A stretch of 64,000 bases of DNA, taken from positions 34,102 to 98,101 of the forward strand of contig RKRN01000109.1 of assembly GCA_007571365.1 (NCBI GenBank), in the 5' to 3' direction. The notes under the pieces are model-generated. The model was not told where the DNA came from, did no database searches, and worked only from the letters and a program-made list of their open reading frames with translations. This document shows, piece by piece, positions 7,267-17,400 of this stretch. Each line of letters opens with the position of its first letter. The stretch's first letter is position 1. Position numbers and translations under genes: made by a program. This stretch comes from Candidatus Latescibacterota bacterium. Its GTDB lineage: Bacteria > Latescibacterota > UBA2968 > UBA8231.

Positions 7267-9723
7267 CTAGCCATCGTCGTAGCGATCCAATTCGCGTCTC
7301 AGGCGGTCCGCGTCTCGGCTGGGGTTGGCTGGCTGGGGCTTGGTCTGTAGGGGAGCTTGGCCTTGGTCCTTCCAGCGAACTAGCAGAGTGCGTACTAGGG
7401 CAAAGCCAAATAAAAGAGCCAAAAAGGGCGCGACCCAAGCGAGCAAGTTAAAGCCCTCGTGAGGCGGAGTGGCTAAGACCATCGGGCCAAAACGCGCTAC
7501 ATAGCTGTCGATAATCTGCTGCCGAGTTTGGCCTTGGTCTAGGGCTGAGCCAATCGCCTCGCGTTCGGGGACCGCGAAGTCAGTACAAAGACAGGTGGCT
7601 AGGGATTCTCGAGGGCAATTACCGCAGAGACAGACCAACTCCTCAGCCACGGCCTTGATCTCCGCCGTTGTCGCTGCCTCTACTGGCGAGAAGCCTACTG
7701 CCAACGCAACGAGTAAGGGCACGTACATACGCGGCTTCCGGGCGATGGCCGCGTCCATGGCGGTCTCGCGATCGATCCGCGCTAGCCGCCGATCTCGCGG
7801 CGTGGGCCACATCGCCCACATCGCGCCCAGCACTAGGACGACAGCACCGAGCCACACGAAGTTGATTAGCGGGTTGATATAGACTTGGAACTTGGCACTT
7901 TGGTCTTCGGCAGAGCCCACCAGAATTACATAGAAGTCCTCGCGCCAAGTCGAGTAAATGGAGACTTCAGTAGTACCTTGGTCAAAGGCGGGATAGTAGC
8001 GTCGCTCCGGCAGCAGCGTACCGAGGAATTGATCGCCGCGGTGCAGAGCCAGTGCCGCCGCGGTAGTGCTGTGGTTGGCGTTTTCGGCAAAGGCTAGCGA
8101 CGCGAAGGTAAGCCGGTATTCGCCGACTTGACGCGAAGTCCCTTGGTCGAGGACGACTTCGGCTTCTTGGGTAAAGGCTTTGCCAGTAAAGCCAGCAAAG
8201 AGCAATACTAGCCCGAGATGGGTCAAATATCCGCCGTAACGCCGTCGGTTTTTGGCGCAGAGGCGATACAGTGCCACTAGATAGGATTCGTGCGTACTGC
8301 GCCGCCGCGCCCGTGCCCCAGCGTGGAATTCGGCAGAGAGCGCAACGAGTACGAAGATGCACAACCCGAATGACAGCACCACATAAGGATCCCGTATGCC
8401 AACGAAAAAAAAGACCCCGCAAGAAAGTACGCCTGCCGTCACCGGGCGAACGAAGTTTTTGCGCAGACTCTCGCGGGAGGTGCGGTGCCAAGCGAAGAGT
8501 GGACCAGCACCCGTCAACAACAGAAGCACTAGGCCGATGGGAATCGTGACTTGATTAAAAAAAGGAGGTCCGACCGTGATTTGCTCGTCGGTCAAAGCCT
8601 CGGAGACCAGCGGGAAGACCGTGCCCCAGAACACGGCGAAGAGCATTCCCAAGAGAACCCAGTTGTTGAGCAAGAAGGCCGTCTCGCGCGAAGCGAATGA
8701 TTCCAAGCGGTTCTCGGCCTTGAGCAAGGGTAGTCGCAGCCACAAAAGGCCAAAAGAAAAAACCAGCGTCAGGACTAGAAATGTGCCAAAAAAAGGGCCG
8801 ATATTAGATTGGGCAAAGGCGTGAACCGAAGAGATAATACCACTGCGGGTCATAAAGGTGCCGAACAGGCACAGCGCGTACGTAAGGATCGCTAGTGCCA
8901 CATTCCATACCTTGAGCATCCCCTTGCGCTCTTGAATCATAATTGAGTGCAGAAAAGCGGTGGCGATCAGCCAAGGCATCAGCGAGGAGTTCTCCACCGG
9001 ATCCCAAGCCCAGTACCCACCCCACCCTAGTTCGACATAAGCCCACTTGCCGCCTAGCAGGAGGCCGAAGCCGAGAAAGGCCCAAGGGATAAGCATCCAG
9101 CGGCGCACTGCACGCAGCCAAGTAGCGTCCAGTTTGCCGGTCAAGAGCGCGGCGATGGCAAAGGCAAAGGGAACGACCATGCCCACCATCCCCAAGTAAA
9201 GCATCGGCGGGTGAATGGCCATAACGGGGTGTTGTAGGATCGGGTTGAGCCCGCGACCGTCTTCTGGCGTAAAGGGCAGGCGCTGGAACGGGTCAGCGGC
9301 AAAAAGATGCACAATGCAAAAGAAGAAGCTGGTAAGGGATAGGGTCGCTATCGCGTAGGGCATCAATTCGCGGTAGCGCTGGCGGTAGAGTGCCGCCAAG
9401 CCCGCCGAGTAGATGGACAGGATCCAGCCCCAAAACAACAGCGATCCGTTCTGCCCGCCCCACAGTGCCGTTACTAAATAGAACAAAGGCATGGCGCGGT
9501 TGCTGTTTTCGGCCACGTACTCGACTTGGAAGTCGTGGGAGAGGAGAGCGTACCACAGCGAGAGGACCGCCAGCGTCAGCAGGGCACAGGTCGCCAAGAC
9601 CCCGTTCTCGCCCGAGCGCACCAAGCCCAACTGGCCGCGCCGCGCCCCAAAGGCCGACGCTAGAGCCCCATAGCCGGAGGCTAGGAGTGCTAGGCACAAG
9701 GCAAAGTAGCCGATATCAACCAT
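7267..9723 (-). CDS. ccmF: Cytochrome c heme lyase CcmF fused to a CcmH-like domain
   Basis: The 818-residue protein is CcmF over residues 1 to ~645: many membrane helices, the heme-binding motif WGGYWAWDPVENSSLMPWL, an HPPMLYLG segment and a FMTRSGIISSVHAFAQSN loop, all typical of CcmF/NrfE. After a final CcmF helix, a second part (~690-800) has a signal-like stretch, LVCLCGNCPRESLATCLC, RQQIIDSYVARFGPMVLA, and a last helix, matching CcmH/CycL, the thiol protein that reduces apocytochrome. In most bacteria these are separate genes. The fused form places the thioredox module permanently on the heme lyase. The CcmH cysteine motif is richer in Cys than the usual LRCxxCQ. The gene follows ccmE and is probably in its operon. 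Confidence 0.9.
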   Translation of the reverse strand: MVDIGYFALCLALLASGYGALASAFGARRGQLGLVRSGENGVLATCALLTLAVLSLWYALLSHDFQVEYVAENSNRAMPLFYLVTALWGGQNGSLLFWGWILSIYSAGLAALYRQRYRELMPYAIATLSLTSFFFCIVHLFAADPFQRLPFTPEDGRGLNPILQHPVMAIHPPMLYLGMVGMVVPFAFAIAALLTGKLDATWLRAVRRWMLIPWAFLGFGLLLGGKWAYVELGWGGYWAWDPVENSSLMPWLIATAFLHSIMIQERKGMLKVWNVALAILTYALCLFGTFMTRSGIISSVHAFAQSNIGPFFGTFLVLTLVFSFGLLWLRLPLLKAENRLESFASRETAFLLNNWVLLGMLFAVFWGTVFPLVSEALTDEQITVGPPFFNQVTIPIGLVLLLLTGAGPLFAWHRTSRESLRKNFVRPVTAGVLSCGVFFFVGIRDPYVVLSFGLCIFVLVALSAEFHAGARARRRSTHESYLVALYRLCAKNRRRYGGYLTHLGLVLLFAGFTGKAFTQEAEVVLDQGTSRQVGEYRLTFASLAFAENANHSTTAAALALHRGDQFLGTLLPERRYYPAFDQGTTEVSIYSTWREDFYVILVGSAEDQSAKFQVYINPLINFVWLGAVVLVLGAMWAMWPTPRDRRLARIDRETAMDAAIARKPRMYVPLLVALAVGFSPVEAATTAEIKAVAEELVCLCGNCPRESLATCLCTDFAVPEREAIGSALDQGQTRQQIIDSYVARFGPMVLATPPHEGFNLLAWVAPFLALLFGFALVRTLLVRWKDQGQAPLQTKPQPANPSRDADRLRRELDRYDDG

Positions 9724-9755
9724 AAAATGTTGGGAAAAGCCAAAAGGTGTGCGGG

Positions 9756-10190
9756 CTAGCCATTCGGGCTGTTCATTGCCTGCACGTGGCCTTCATAGCT
9801 TTGTCCCTCGTATTTGGAGGGGCATTTGGCAAAGACGGTATCAGCAGCAAAGACCTGATCGGCTGAATGGTATTCGCCTTCGAGAACTACCAGTGCTTCA
9901 TCTTTGAAGGTATCGGGTAGCACGGCGTGGCCGACGTAGCGCACCCGCAGTGTGTGTTGCCCGTCGGTAATCACAAATTCGGGACGCGAGCGATACCGGT
10001 CCCATTCAATCGAACCGGGCACCACGGTGCTGCCGCCTAGTTGGATGCGCTGGCTCGCGTCTATAGTCCCGTCCATCAGGATTTGCAGCGTCATGTGAGT
10101 CGCCGTTGACTGTTGGACGCCAGCTACAAAAAGGTAAATCAAGCCAGCGGCAATGACTAGAGAGCCGAGGGTAAATTTGTGCCTTCTCAT
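9756..10190 (-). CDS. ccmE: Heme chaperone CcmE, Cys-type
   Basis: A 144-residue protein with an N-terminal anchor (FTLGSLVIAAGLIYLFVAGV) and an OB-fold periplasmic domain (VVPGSIEWDRYRSRPEFVIT, then VRYVGHAVLPDTFKDEALVV) characteristic of CcmE. The heme-attachment motif, usually HxxxY, reads AKCPSKYEG, so the covalent heme ligand is Cys (CxxxY). This variant is known from archaea and sulfate reducers. The protein receives heme from CcmC and delivers it to CcmF, whose gene follows 32 bases on. Confidence 0.88.
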   Translation of the reverse strand: MRRHKFTLGSLVIAAGLIYLFVAGVQQSTATHMTLQILMDGTIDASQRIQLGGSTVVPGSIEWDRYRSRPEFVITDGQHTLRVRYVGHAVLPDTFKDEALVVLEGEYHSADQVFAADTVFAKCPSKYEGQSYEGHVQAMNSPNG

Positions 10191-10255
10191 AAAATAAATC
10201 TGCTCAATTTCCCCTTTTTGTCAACGAGTACACCCGTTGGCGCAAAGGATCGCAT

Positions 10256-11395
10256 TCACACTTCAAGCACCTTGGGCAGGCTGCATAAGTTCTCGTAGCC
10301 ATCGGCGCAAATGACGACCGTATCTTCGATTCGGACGCCCCCCAAGCCTCGGTAGTAAAGCCCCGGTTCCATCGTCACGACATGGCCGGACTCAAGCACA
10401 TCGCCGCACGGGCCGATCCTCGGCCCTTCGTGGATCTCCAGCCCTAGCCCGTGCCCCGTGCCATGGATGTAGCCCTGCATATAGCCGTCTTGCTCTTTTG
10501 TCTCGTAACCAGCGTCGCGGAAAAACTGTTGGATTGCTTGGTGAATAAGGTGGCCTTCGGCACCCGGCCGGATGTGCTCTAAGCCCAGTTGTTGAGCCTC
10601 CAGCACGGTTTCGTACAGGTGCCGCAGCGGCTTGGAAACTGGTCCCTTACACACGGTCCGCGTCAAGTCGCCGTAGTAGCCGCTCGCCTCATCGCGCGGA
10701 AAAATGTCGATGACGACGGCCTCGCCAGCGCGCAAAGGCCCAAAGCCTACTTGGTGCGGGTCGCAGCCTTGGTCGCCTCCAGCGACGATGGTATGTTCGC
10801 CAATGCTGTCGCAGTCCATGAGCGTCTGATGCACCATGCGCCGCAATCTCTCCGAAGTGAGTACGTCGCCGTTGAGGAAGAGGACGCCGTCGCGCACAGC
10901 CGATGTGCGCAGCCCCTCAACCGCCGTTTCCATGCCCGCTTCGGCGGCCCGCATCGCCCGGCGCACATTCTCGATCTCGGTGGAGTCCTTGATTTTGCGC
11001 TGGGGAAAGAGCGGCTCGGTCGCAATGGCTAGTTCGATGCCTTCCCCCCGCAGAAAGTCGGCCGTACCAAGGGGAAAATCAGCGGGCACTTGCAGCTTCG
11101 CCAAGCCGAGATCGCGCAAAAGTTCCAACAACACGGCGTTGCTGTTGGGCCGCTCTTGGCACCTTTTCTTGGCCTGCTTCGCGTACTGGGTATAAGACAA
11201 TACCAGATCGACGCTAGCTTGGTCGCGTGCGCGGTTGCTTTCGAGGCTGTTGGCGAGCATGATTTTTTCGCTAGGGGTCCACAGAAAGACGAAGGGATCG
11301 GGGGCGCGAAAGCGGGTGGCGTAGAACAAGTTGGCGCAGCGTTCGCTGCTGCCGATCATCAGCAGGGCATCGGCCCCTTTTAGGTCGGGCGTCAT
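10256..11395 (-). CDS. M24-family aminopeptidase (Xaa-Pro peptidase type)
   Basis: The 379-residue protein has a creatinase-like N-terminal domain and a C-terminal pita-bread catalytic domain. All five metal ligands can be placed: Asp in VVIDIFPRDE, Asp in YGDLTRTV, His in GTGHGLGLEIHEGPRIG, Glu in VTMEPGLYY and Glu in RIEDTVVI. This predicts a cytoplasmic dinuclear-metal peptidase removing N-terminal residues, often next to proline. There is no signal peptide. It begins at ATG 11395, two bases after the HtrA stop codon, so it shares that transcript. Confidence 0.88.
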   Translation of the reverse strand: MTPDLKGADALLMIGSSERCANLFYATRFRAPDPFVFLWTPSEKIMLANSLESNRARDQASVDLVLSYTQYAKQAKKRCQERPNSNAVLLELLRDLGLAKLQVPADFPLGTADFLRGEGIELAIATEPLFPQRKIKDSTEIENVRRAMRAAEAGMETAVEGLRTSAVRDGVLFLNGDVLTSERLRRMVHQTLMDCDSIGEHTIVAGGDQGCDPHQVGFGPLRAGEAVVIDIFPRDEASGYYGDLTRTVCKGPVSKPLRHLYETVLEAQQLGLEHIRPGAEGHLIHQAIQQFFRDAGYETKEQDGYMQGYIHGTGHGLGLEIHEGPRIGPCGDVLESGHVVTMEPGLYYRGLGGVRIEDTVVICADGYENLCSLPKVLEV

Positions 11396-11397
11396 GT

Positions 11398-12873
11398 TTA
11401 CTCCGGAATTTTTAGTGCCCGGACCTCAATTCCGGTAGCGGGTCGCCAAAACCAGAAAAACGCAAACTGACCTTCCTCCAGTTCGGAAACAGAGCGCACA
11501 AATTGCTCCAACGAAGTAACGCGTTCTTGATCCACCTCGGTAATCACATCGTTCGCTTGAATCCCTTTGTCGGCGGCTAACCCCTCTGGATCTACTTCAA
11601 CTACCATCACCGGCTCCTCGCCTCGTGCAAAATCCAGTTCAGCCGCCAACTCGGTCGCCAATTCGGCGGGCAAGGTTTTAACTGAAATCCCTAGCTTTGC
11701 TAGCCGCTGATGGCCTTGGGAAAGGAGCCGGTCTTCTTCGCGCTCGCCGAGCACCACGGCGACTTGGTGGATCTGATTTTGGCGCATGACTTGCAGGCTG
11801 ACCGTCTCGTTTGGGTCGCGGCTGTAGATCAGCGTCTGCAAGTGGTTGAAGTGGTTCACCTCGATACCATCGAGCGACAGGACGACGTCCCCGATGAGCA
11901 GACCACCGCGTGCGGCCGGGCTGTTGGGCTGCACATCTTTGAGGTAAACGCCGCGTGGCCGGTCAAGGTCGAGGCTGTGTTCGCGGATTAGCTCTGGGGT
12001 CATCTCGGATTCCATGGTCACGCCCAAGTAGCCGCGGACGATCCGCCCGTGGACCAGCAGATCATCCACTACCTCGTACGCTAGGTTGATCGGCACAGCT
12101 AGCCCATAGCCGATATAGTAACCAGTGCGCGTTGAAATGGCCGTGTTGATTCCTACGACTCGGCCCTGTAGGTCGAGTAAAGGGCCGCCGGAGTTGCCGG
12201 GGTTGATCACGGCATTGGTCTGGATAAAACTCTCGATGGCGTAACGGTTTTCTTCGGCGCTTCTGGGGTTGAAAATACCTGCTTGGCGCCCTAGGGCACT
12301 GACGATGCCGTGCGTCAGTGTTGAACCCATGCCCAAGGGGTGGCCAATGGCCAGCACCCAATCGCCGATTTGCAAGCGGTCTGAGTCGGCCAACAGCACA
12401 GTAGGTAACCCCTGCGCCTCAACCTTGAGCAGGGCGATGTCAATCAGTGAATCAAAGCCGATGACCTCAGCCTGATAGGTGCGGCGGTCCGAGAGGGTGA
12501 CTTGGATGGAGTCGGCCTCGGCGACGACGTGGTAGTTGCTCAGAATATAGCCATTGGAGCTAACGATAGTGCCGGAGCCTAGGCCGCGAAAGTCTTCGGG
12601 GATTTCCGGGTGGAAGGGGGGCAGTGTGCGCTTTGGCCGCGATCGGGCCGTCGCCGCTATCAAAACTACGGCTGGCCTCGCTTGTTCGTAGGCGTGGCGG
12701 AAAGCCCTGCTGAGACCCGCGATTGGCTGAGTGCTCTCCTCTGGCACTTGCGCTCCAGCCGGGTGTGCGCCCGCGAGCAACGCGGCGATAAGGGTGCTGC
12801 CCACCCACGGACGACAAATGCTGAACAGGGTGGAGGAGTTGTCGAGCCTGACGGCGCGGTGAAGACGCTTCAT
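11398..12873 (-). CDS. HtrA/DegP-like periplasmic serine protease
   Basis: The 491-residue protein has a signal peptide (VGSTLIAALLAGAHPAGA), a trypsin-like domain with the catalytic triad His in SNYHVV, Asp in DIALLKV and Ser in NPGNSGGPLL, and two C-terminal PDZ domains (GYLGVTMESEM..., and a second around VVEVDPEGLAADKGIQANDV). HtrA proteins degrade or refold damaged envelope proteins. The start ATG overlaps the stop of the sigma-54 activator gene (ATGA), so the regulator and protease are translationally coupled. Which of DegP, DegQ or DegS it resembles most cannot be decided by eye; two PDZ domains and no retained anchor favour DegP/DegQ. Confidence 0.92.
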   Translation of the reverse strand: MKRLHRAVRLDNSSTLFSICRPWVGSTLIAALLAGAHPAGAQVPEESTQPIAGLSRAFRHAYEQARPAVVLIAATARSRPKRTLPPFHPEIPEDFRGLGSGTIVSSNGYILSNYHVVAEADSIQVTLSDRRTYQAEVIGFDSLIDIALLKVEAQGLPTVLLADSDRLQIGDWVLAIGHPLGMGSTLTHGIVSALGRQAGIFNPRSAEENRYAIESFIQTNAVINPGNSGGPLLDLQGRVVGINTAISTRTGYYIGYGLAVPINLAYEVVDDLLVHGRIVRGYLGVTMESEMTPELIREHSLDLDRPRGVYLKDVQPNSPAARGGLLIGDVVLSLDGIEVNHFNHLQTLIYSRDPNETVSLQVMRQNQIHQVAVVLGEREEDRLLSQGHQRLAKLGISVKTLPAELATELAAELDFARGEEPVMVVEVDPEGLAADKGIQANDVITEVDQERVTSLEQFVRSVSELEEGQFAFFWFWRPATGIEVRALKIPE

Positions 12874-14435
12874 TCGAGGTTGTATTCGTTCAGCTTCCGG
12901 TAGAGTGTGCGAGTGCTGATGCCGAGGATGGCGGCGGCCTTCCGGCGATTGCCGCCGACGCGGTCGAGGGCCTGTTCGATGGCTTCTCGCTCGCGGTCTT
13001 TGAGCGTGGGCAAAGGTTCAATAGCTGCGTTTTCGTGGACGCGTATTGCCGCGGGTTTCTGGGAGTCTGCGGGATGGTAAGGAGCGTCCTCAACCGGATA
13101 GATCGGTTCCTCCGAGGCGACCGGTCGAACGGCCCTTGGCGTTACGGGAGGCGTAGAGGATGGCATCACGGAGGCATTGCCCTCGACCGCAGCTCTTAGC
13201 TCGGCGACCTCGCGCTTGAGATCCAAGAGCGCAAAGTAAATCAACTCGCGCTCGGATTGGTCGGGCGTCTTGTTGGTCGGCACGGGCAAATGGCGCGTGG
13301 GCTGGATCCCGAGATGAGATAATAGGTCTTCGGGTTCGACGAGGGTACGCGGGGCGAGAAATACCAAGTGCTCGATTAAGTTGCGCAACTCGCGCACATT
13401 GCCAGGCCAAGCATAGTTTTGCAAAAGGTCCAGGGCCGCCGCCGAGAACCCTTCTAGACGGCTTTTGTTGTCTTGGGTCAGTTCGCTGATGAAGTGCTCG
13501 ATCAAGAGGGGAATGTCCTCGGCTCGGCGGCGCAGCGGCGGAATGTCGAGCTCGACGACCTTGAGACGGTGGTATAGGTCGAGGCGGAACTCGCGTTGTT
13601 CAACCGCCTTTTGTAGATCGCGGTTGGTCGCGGCGATGACGCGAAGGTCCACTGAGACCGACGCGCTGCCGCCGATGCGGACCACCTCGCGCTGCTCGAG
13701 GACCCGCAAGAGGCGCACTTGCGCCGCCAGCGACATCTCGCCGATTTCGTCTAGAAAGACCGTTCCACTGTTTGCTTGTTCAAAGATACCTCGGTACTGA
13801 GTGCGGGCGTCGGTAAAGGCTCCCTTCTCGTGCCCGAAGAGTTCGTTCTCCAGCAGATTCTCCGGAATGGCACCGCAGTTGAGCGGGCGAAAAGGACGGT
13901 CGCGTCGGCTGCTGTAGCGATGTAGAGCTTCGGCAACTAAGTCCTTGCCCGCGCCGCTTTCGCCCGTCAGAAGAATAGAGGAAACCGGCGTCGGTGCCAC
14001 GATTAAGATGCGTTCGCGCAGTTGGCGCATTAAGGGCGACTGACCTATCAGTTCGGCCCCGTGCAAAAAGTCTCCTCGCTCTAGTAGCTGGTCCAGATGG
14101 CGACGCAGGACTGCGGCCTCAAAGGGCACGGCAATTTGGTCTTTGAGAGGCGAATCCCACAAAAGTCGGTCCCAGTTTTCATCGACGTTGCCCAAGCCCA
14201 GCATGGGCACATCGCGGTACTGGCCGAGCGCGGCGACGCCCTCGGCGAGGACGGCGGGCGCAAGCTCCAGATCAAAGGCGACCAGATCCACGCTGCGCCG
14301 CAGTAGCCGCCCTAGCGCATCGCCGTTAGCCGCGCTGAGTACGCGCAGCCGCACACCGTGGACTGCGGCCTTGAATTCCGCTTCCAACTCTACTCGCTGG
14401 GTCAGTAGTAGAATGTGACGTTGAGTCGGGGGCAC
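12870..14435 (-). CDS. Sigma-54-dependent transcriptional activator with degenerate receiver
   Basis: The 521-residue protein has a receiver-like domain (~1-120), an AAA+ sigma-54 interaction domain (~128-365) with Walker A GESGAGKD, the sigma-54 contact loop GAFTDA, Walker B TVFLDEIGEM and the arginine-finger region, a variable linker, and a FIS-type HTH at the end (GGNRRKAAAILGISTRTLYR). The receiver keeps an Asp in VDLVAFDLEL, but the acidic N-terminal pair and the conserved Lys are not visible, so phosphorylation control is doubtful. The start is GTG 14435. Coupled to htrA, it may control envelope stress genes; its targets are unknown, and I did not find a -24/-12 promoter by eye. Confidence 0.92.
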   Translation of the reverse strand: MPPTQRHILLLTQRVELEAEFKAAVHGVRLRVLSAANGDALGRLLRRSVDLVAFDLELAPAVLAEGVAALGQYRDVPMLGLGNVDENWDRLLWDSPLKDQIAVPFEAAVLRRHLDQLLERGDFLHGAELIGQSPLMRQLRERILIVAPTPVSSILLTGESGAGKDLVAEALHRYSSRRDRPFRPLNCGAIPENLLENELFGHEKGAFTDARTQYRGIFEQANSGTVFLDEIGEMSLAAQVRLLRVLEQREVVRIGGSASVSVDLRVIAATNRDLQKAVEQREFRLDLYHRLKVVELDIPPLRRRAEDIPLLIEHFISELTQDNKSRLEGFSAAALDLLQNYAWPGNVRELRNLIEHLVFLAPRTLVEPEDLLSHLGIQPTRHLPVPTNKTPDQSERELIYFALLDLKREVAELRAAVEGNASVMPSSTPPVTPRAVRPVASEEPIYPVEDAPYHPADSQKPAAIRVHENAAIEPLPTLKDREREAIEQALDRVGGNRRKAAAILGISTRTLYRKLNEYNLE

Positions 14436-14457
14436 GATACTCTCCGCGGGCGTGGCT

Positions 14458-17400
14458 TCAGTTGAGGGTTTCTAGCTGGCGGCGCAGGGCATCGATCCGC
14501 TCGCGGGCTAGCCGTCCCTGCGGACTCTGGCCCCCTTCGCGACGTGTGATGCGCTCGTAGATGGTCACGGCCGTGGCGTGTTCGCCCAGCGACTCGTGGC
14601 AGTGGGCGCGCTGGAAATCCGCCGAGGTGATCCACATGCTGAGCCCTTGGCTACCGTGGTAACTGACTTTGTAATAGGCTTGAATCGCCTTGCGGTACTC
14701 GCCCATATTCTGATAGGATTCGCCAATGTAAAACCGGGCTTCTGAGGCACTGTTACCATCAAGTAACTGTTGGGAGAGTAGCTCGTCTAGCTGTTCAATG
14801 GCTTGGGCGTATTGGCCCTTATTCTTGAGGATGATACCCAGTTCGAGTTGGAGCTCGATGGCTTTGGGATGCTCGGGGTATTGGCTCAGTAGCTGATCGG
14901 CTACTTGGTGAGCGGCCTCGTACTCGTGGGCACTTTGGTAGCTTTTGAGCAGTTTCCACATCGCATCTTGGGCCTGATCACTACCGACTTCTGGCGCGTC
15001 CAAGGCGTGTTTGTAGGCCCCTGCCGCTTGCAGGAAGTTGTGCAGCGAAAAGTGGTAGTCCCCCAAGCGCAAGTAGGCGTCGGCTACCTGAGGACTCGCC
15101 GGATACTCTCGTACAAAGCGCGATATGGCCTCCAATGCGAACGCCGCCCCCTCCTCGCTAGGCCTCGCCTTGTTTCGCTTCCACAGGGTTATGGCCATCC
15201 AATAGGCTCCGTCGTCGGCCCATGTGTCTCCTTGCTTTTCTACCTCTCGAAACAACTCGTAAGACTTTTTGTAGTTACCAGCCTGCAAATAGTGTTTCCC
15301 CTCTTCAAGCCGGAAGTGTTGACGCCACTCCGTTTCTTCCTTGAACCGCTTGGCAAATTGCTTGGCTAGCTTGCGTGCTTCCTCGATGCGCTTGAGTTGG
15401 AATAAGGAGAGGACGGCTTGTCCGTGGATCAAGGCGTCCTCGCTTTGCTTCAGCAAGGGCCGATAGAGTCGGTAGGCTTGTTTGTATTGCTTGAGGGCAA
15501 AGGCGATGTGGCCGGCCCGCGCCGAGGCTTCGGTCGCCAATCCGCTGGAGGTAAATTCTTGGCCGACCTTGCGGAAGAGCCGAAAGGCGTCGTCTTCCTG
15601 ACCCAACCTTAGTTGCAGTACTGCTTGGGCGAAGTAGATGCTGTCTAGTCCAGCCGGGTTTGGCTCTTCGGCGAGTATTTGCCGATAGGTCTCCATGGCC
15701 TCGCCATAGCGGTTGAGATGGTGATAAGCGCGGCCAATTCGTCGAAGAATCGGTTCTCTGTCGTCGGAGATTGTCGAGTTGGAGACTAGTGGTCTATATA
15801 GCTCGACGGCGGCGGCGTACTGGCCGAGCTGAAAATAGGTATCGCCCAACAGTTTCTGGGCGGCGCGGCGCTGGGGAAAGGCCGGGTAGCCCCAGCGCAA
15901 TTCTTGCAGTCGGGCAATGGCTTCTTGGGTCCGCTCCTGCGCTAAGCGGATATGGCCCAGTTCAAAGAGCACCGGTGCTGTCAGCGGATTATTGGGATAG
16001 TCTCGCAGAACGCGCTCGAGCAAATCGGCCGCTGCTTTGTGTCGACCTTTTTGCACTAGGCAAAGACTCTTGCCGTATAGAGCGTGGGGTACTAGTGGAC
16101 TGTTGGAAGAGAGCCGACGAAGCTGATCGTAGGCCGCAATGGCTCCGTCGAACCAAGTAGTATCAGTCTCGCCGAGTTGGCGGCGAACATCGCCTAGCTG
16201 TAAAAGGGCTTGGTCTAGATGGACACTGTGCTCTTTGGCAAACTCGGCGACAAAAGCGGCAATCCCCTCTTCGAGCGTCAACAATCGCAGCGGGGCGGGG
16301 CGGTCTTCGGCTTCAAGTTTAATGAGGCTAAGTCGTGTGCGCCGGGCCCAAGTGCCGGCGGTGGGGGCTTGTTCGACGAGAACGCGGTATTCCCGCAGGG
16401 CTAGCTCCCGTAGCGAGTCTGCGCTGGCCGGCTGCGCTTCTAACTGGCGTTGGCGGGCGAGTCGGAGTAGGCTTTCGGCCAGAAAGTACTGTGCCTCATC
16501 CTTGTAGGGGTCGTCTGGATAGGCCCTGGCATAGTGTTTGAAAAATTGGATAGCCGCGACAAAATCGTGGTGCGCGAACAGCTCCCGGGCGACCGCTAGC
16601 TGCACTAGCTGACGCGACTTGCCGCTCAGCTCATCGAGCCAGGCTTTTTGCAAGGCCCGGCTAAGGTCGCCCGGGTCCAAGACGGTAAATTCGCGTAGGT
16701 ATTCGATTCGCTGGCGCACCTTTTCGCTCTGGTGGTCGGCGGGGAAGAGTTCGAGGAAGGCCACGTACTCGCGCAGTGCCGCACGCGGTTGTCCGCTTTG
16801 CTCAAGGGTTTGAGCGAGGGCGAGCTGCGCTTTGGTCGCCACTTCGTCCTGACCCGAAGCTAGTTGGCGATAGAAAGATATGGCTTCTTCGTAGTAGCCG
16901 GTTGAGGCGTAGAGGGCGGCGAGTTCGAAGCGCACGGCGTTGGCATCGGCGGCCGCCTCGGCTTCCTGTAGGTAACGGCGGTACCAAGTTATCGCATGGC
17001 TGTGGAAAGCGGCGATCCCTTCTCCGAAAGTTAATAACCGCAGCGAATCGGAGCTGTCCTCGGCTTCGCTGTCGCCGCGCCGCTTATAGAGGGCTCCTAG
17101 TTCCCTCAGCGCACTAATGGCTTCAGGGCTGTTGCCGGCTTGGATCAATCCTTGAAAAAGGCCTACTGCGCGGGCGAATTGTCCGGTTTGGCCCAGAACG
17201 ATGGCTCGGCCTAGCTGTGCCTTGAGGTAAGCGGGGTGGCCGGGTTGAAGCATGGTGCTCAGCTTGTCGTAATGGGCGATGGCTTCGCGCGTCTGATGAC
17301 TCTGGCGTCGGGCGTCGGCCAGCCCTAGGAGCGCACTTTCTTTGAGAGCGCGGTCGCCGATTTTGTTAAAGGCCCGCTGATAGGCGTCCCCGGCTTGGCT

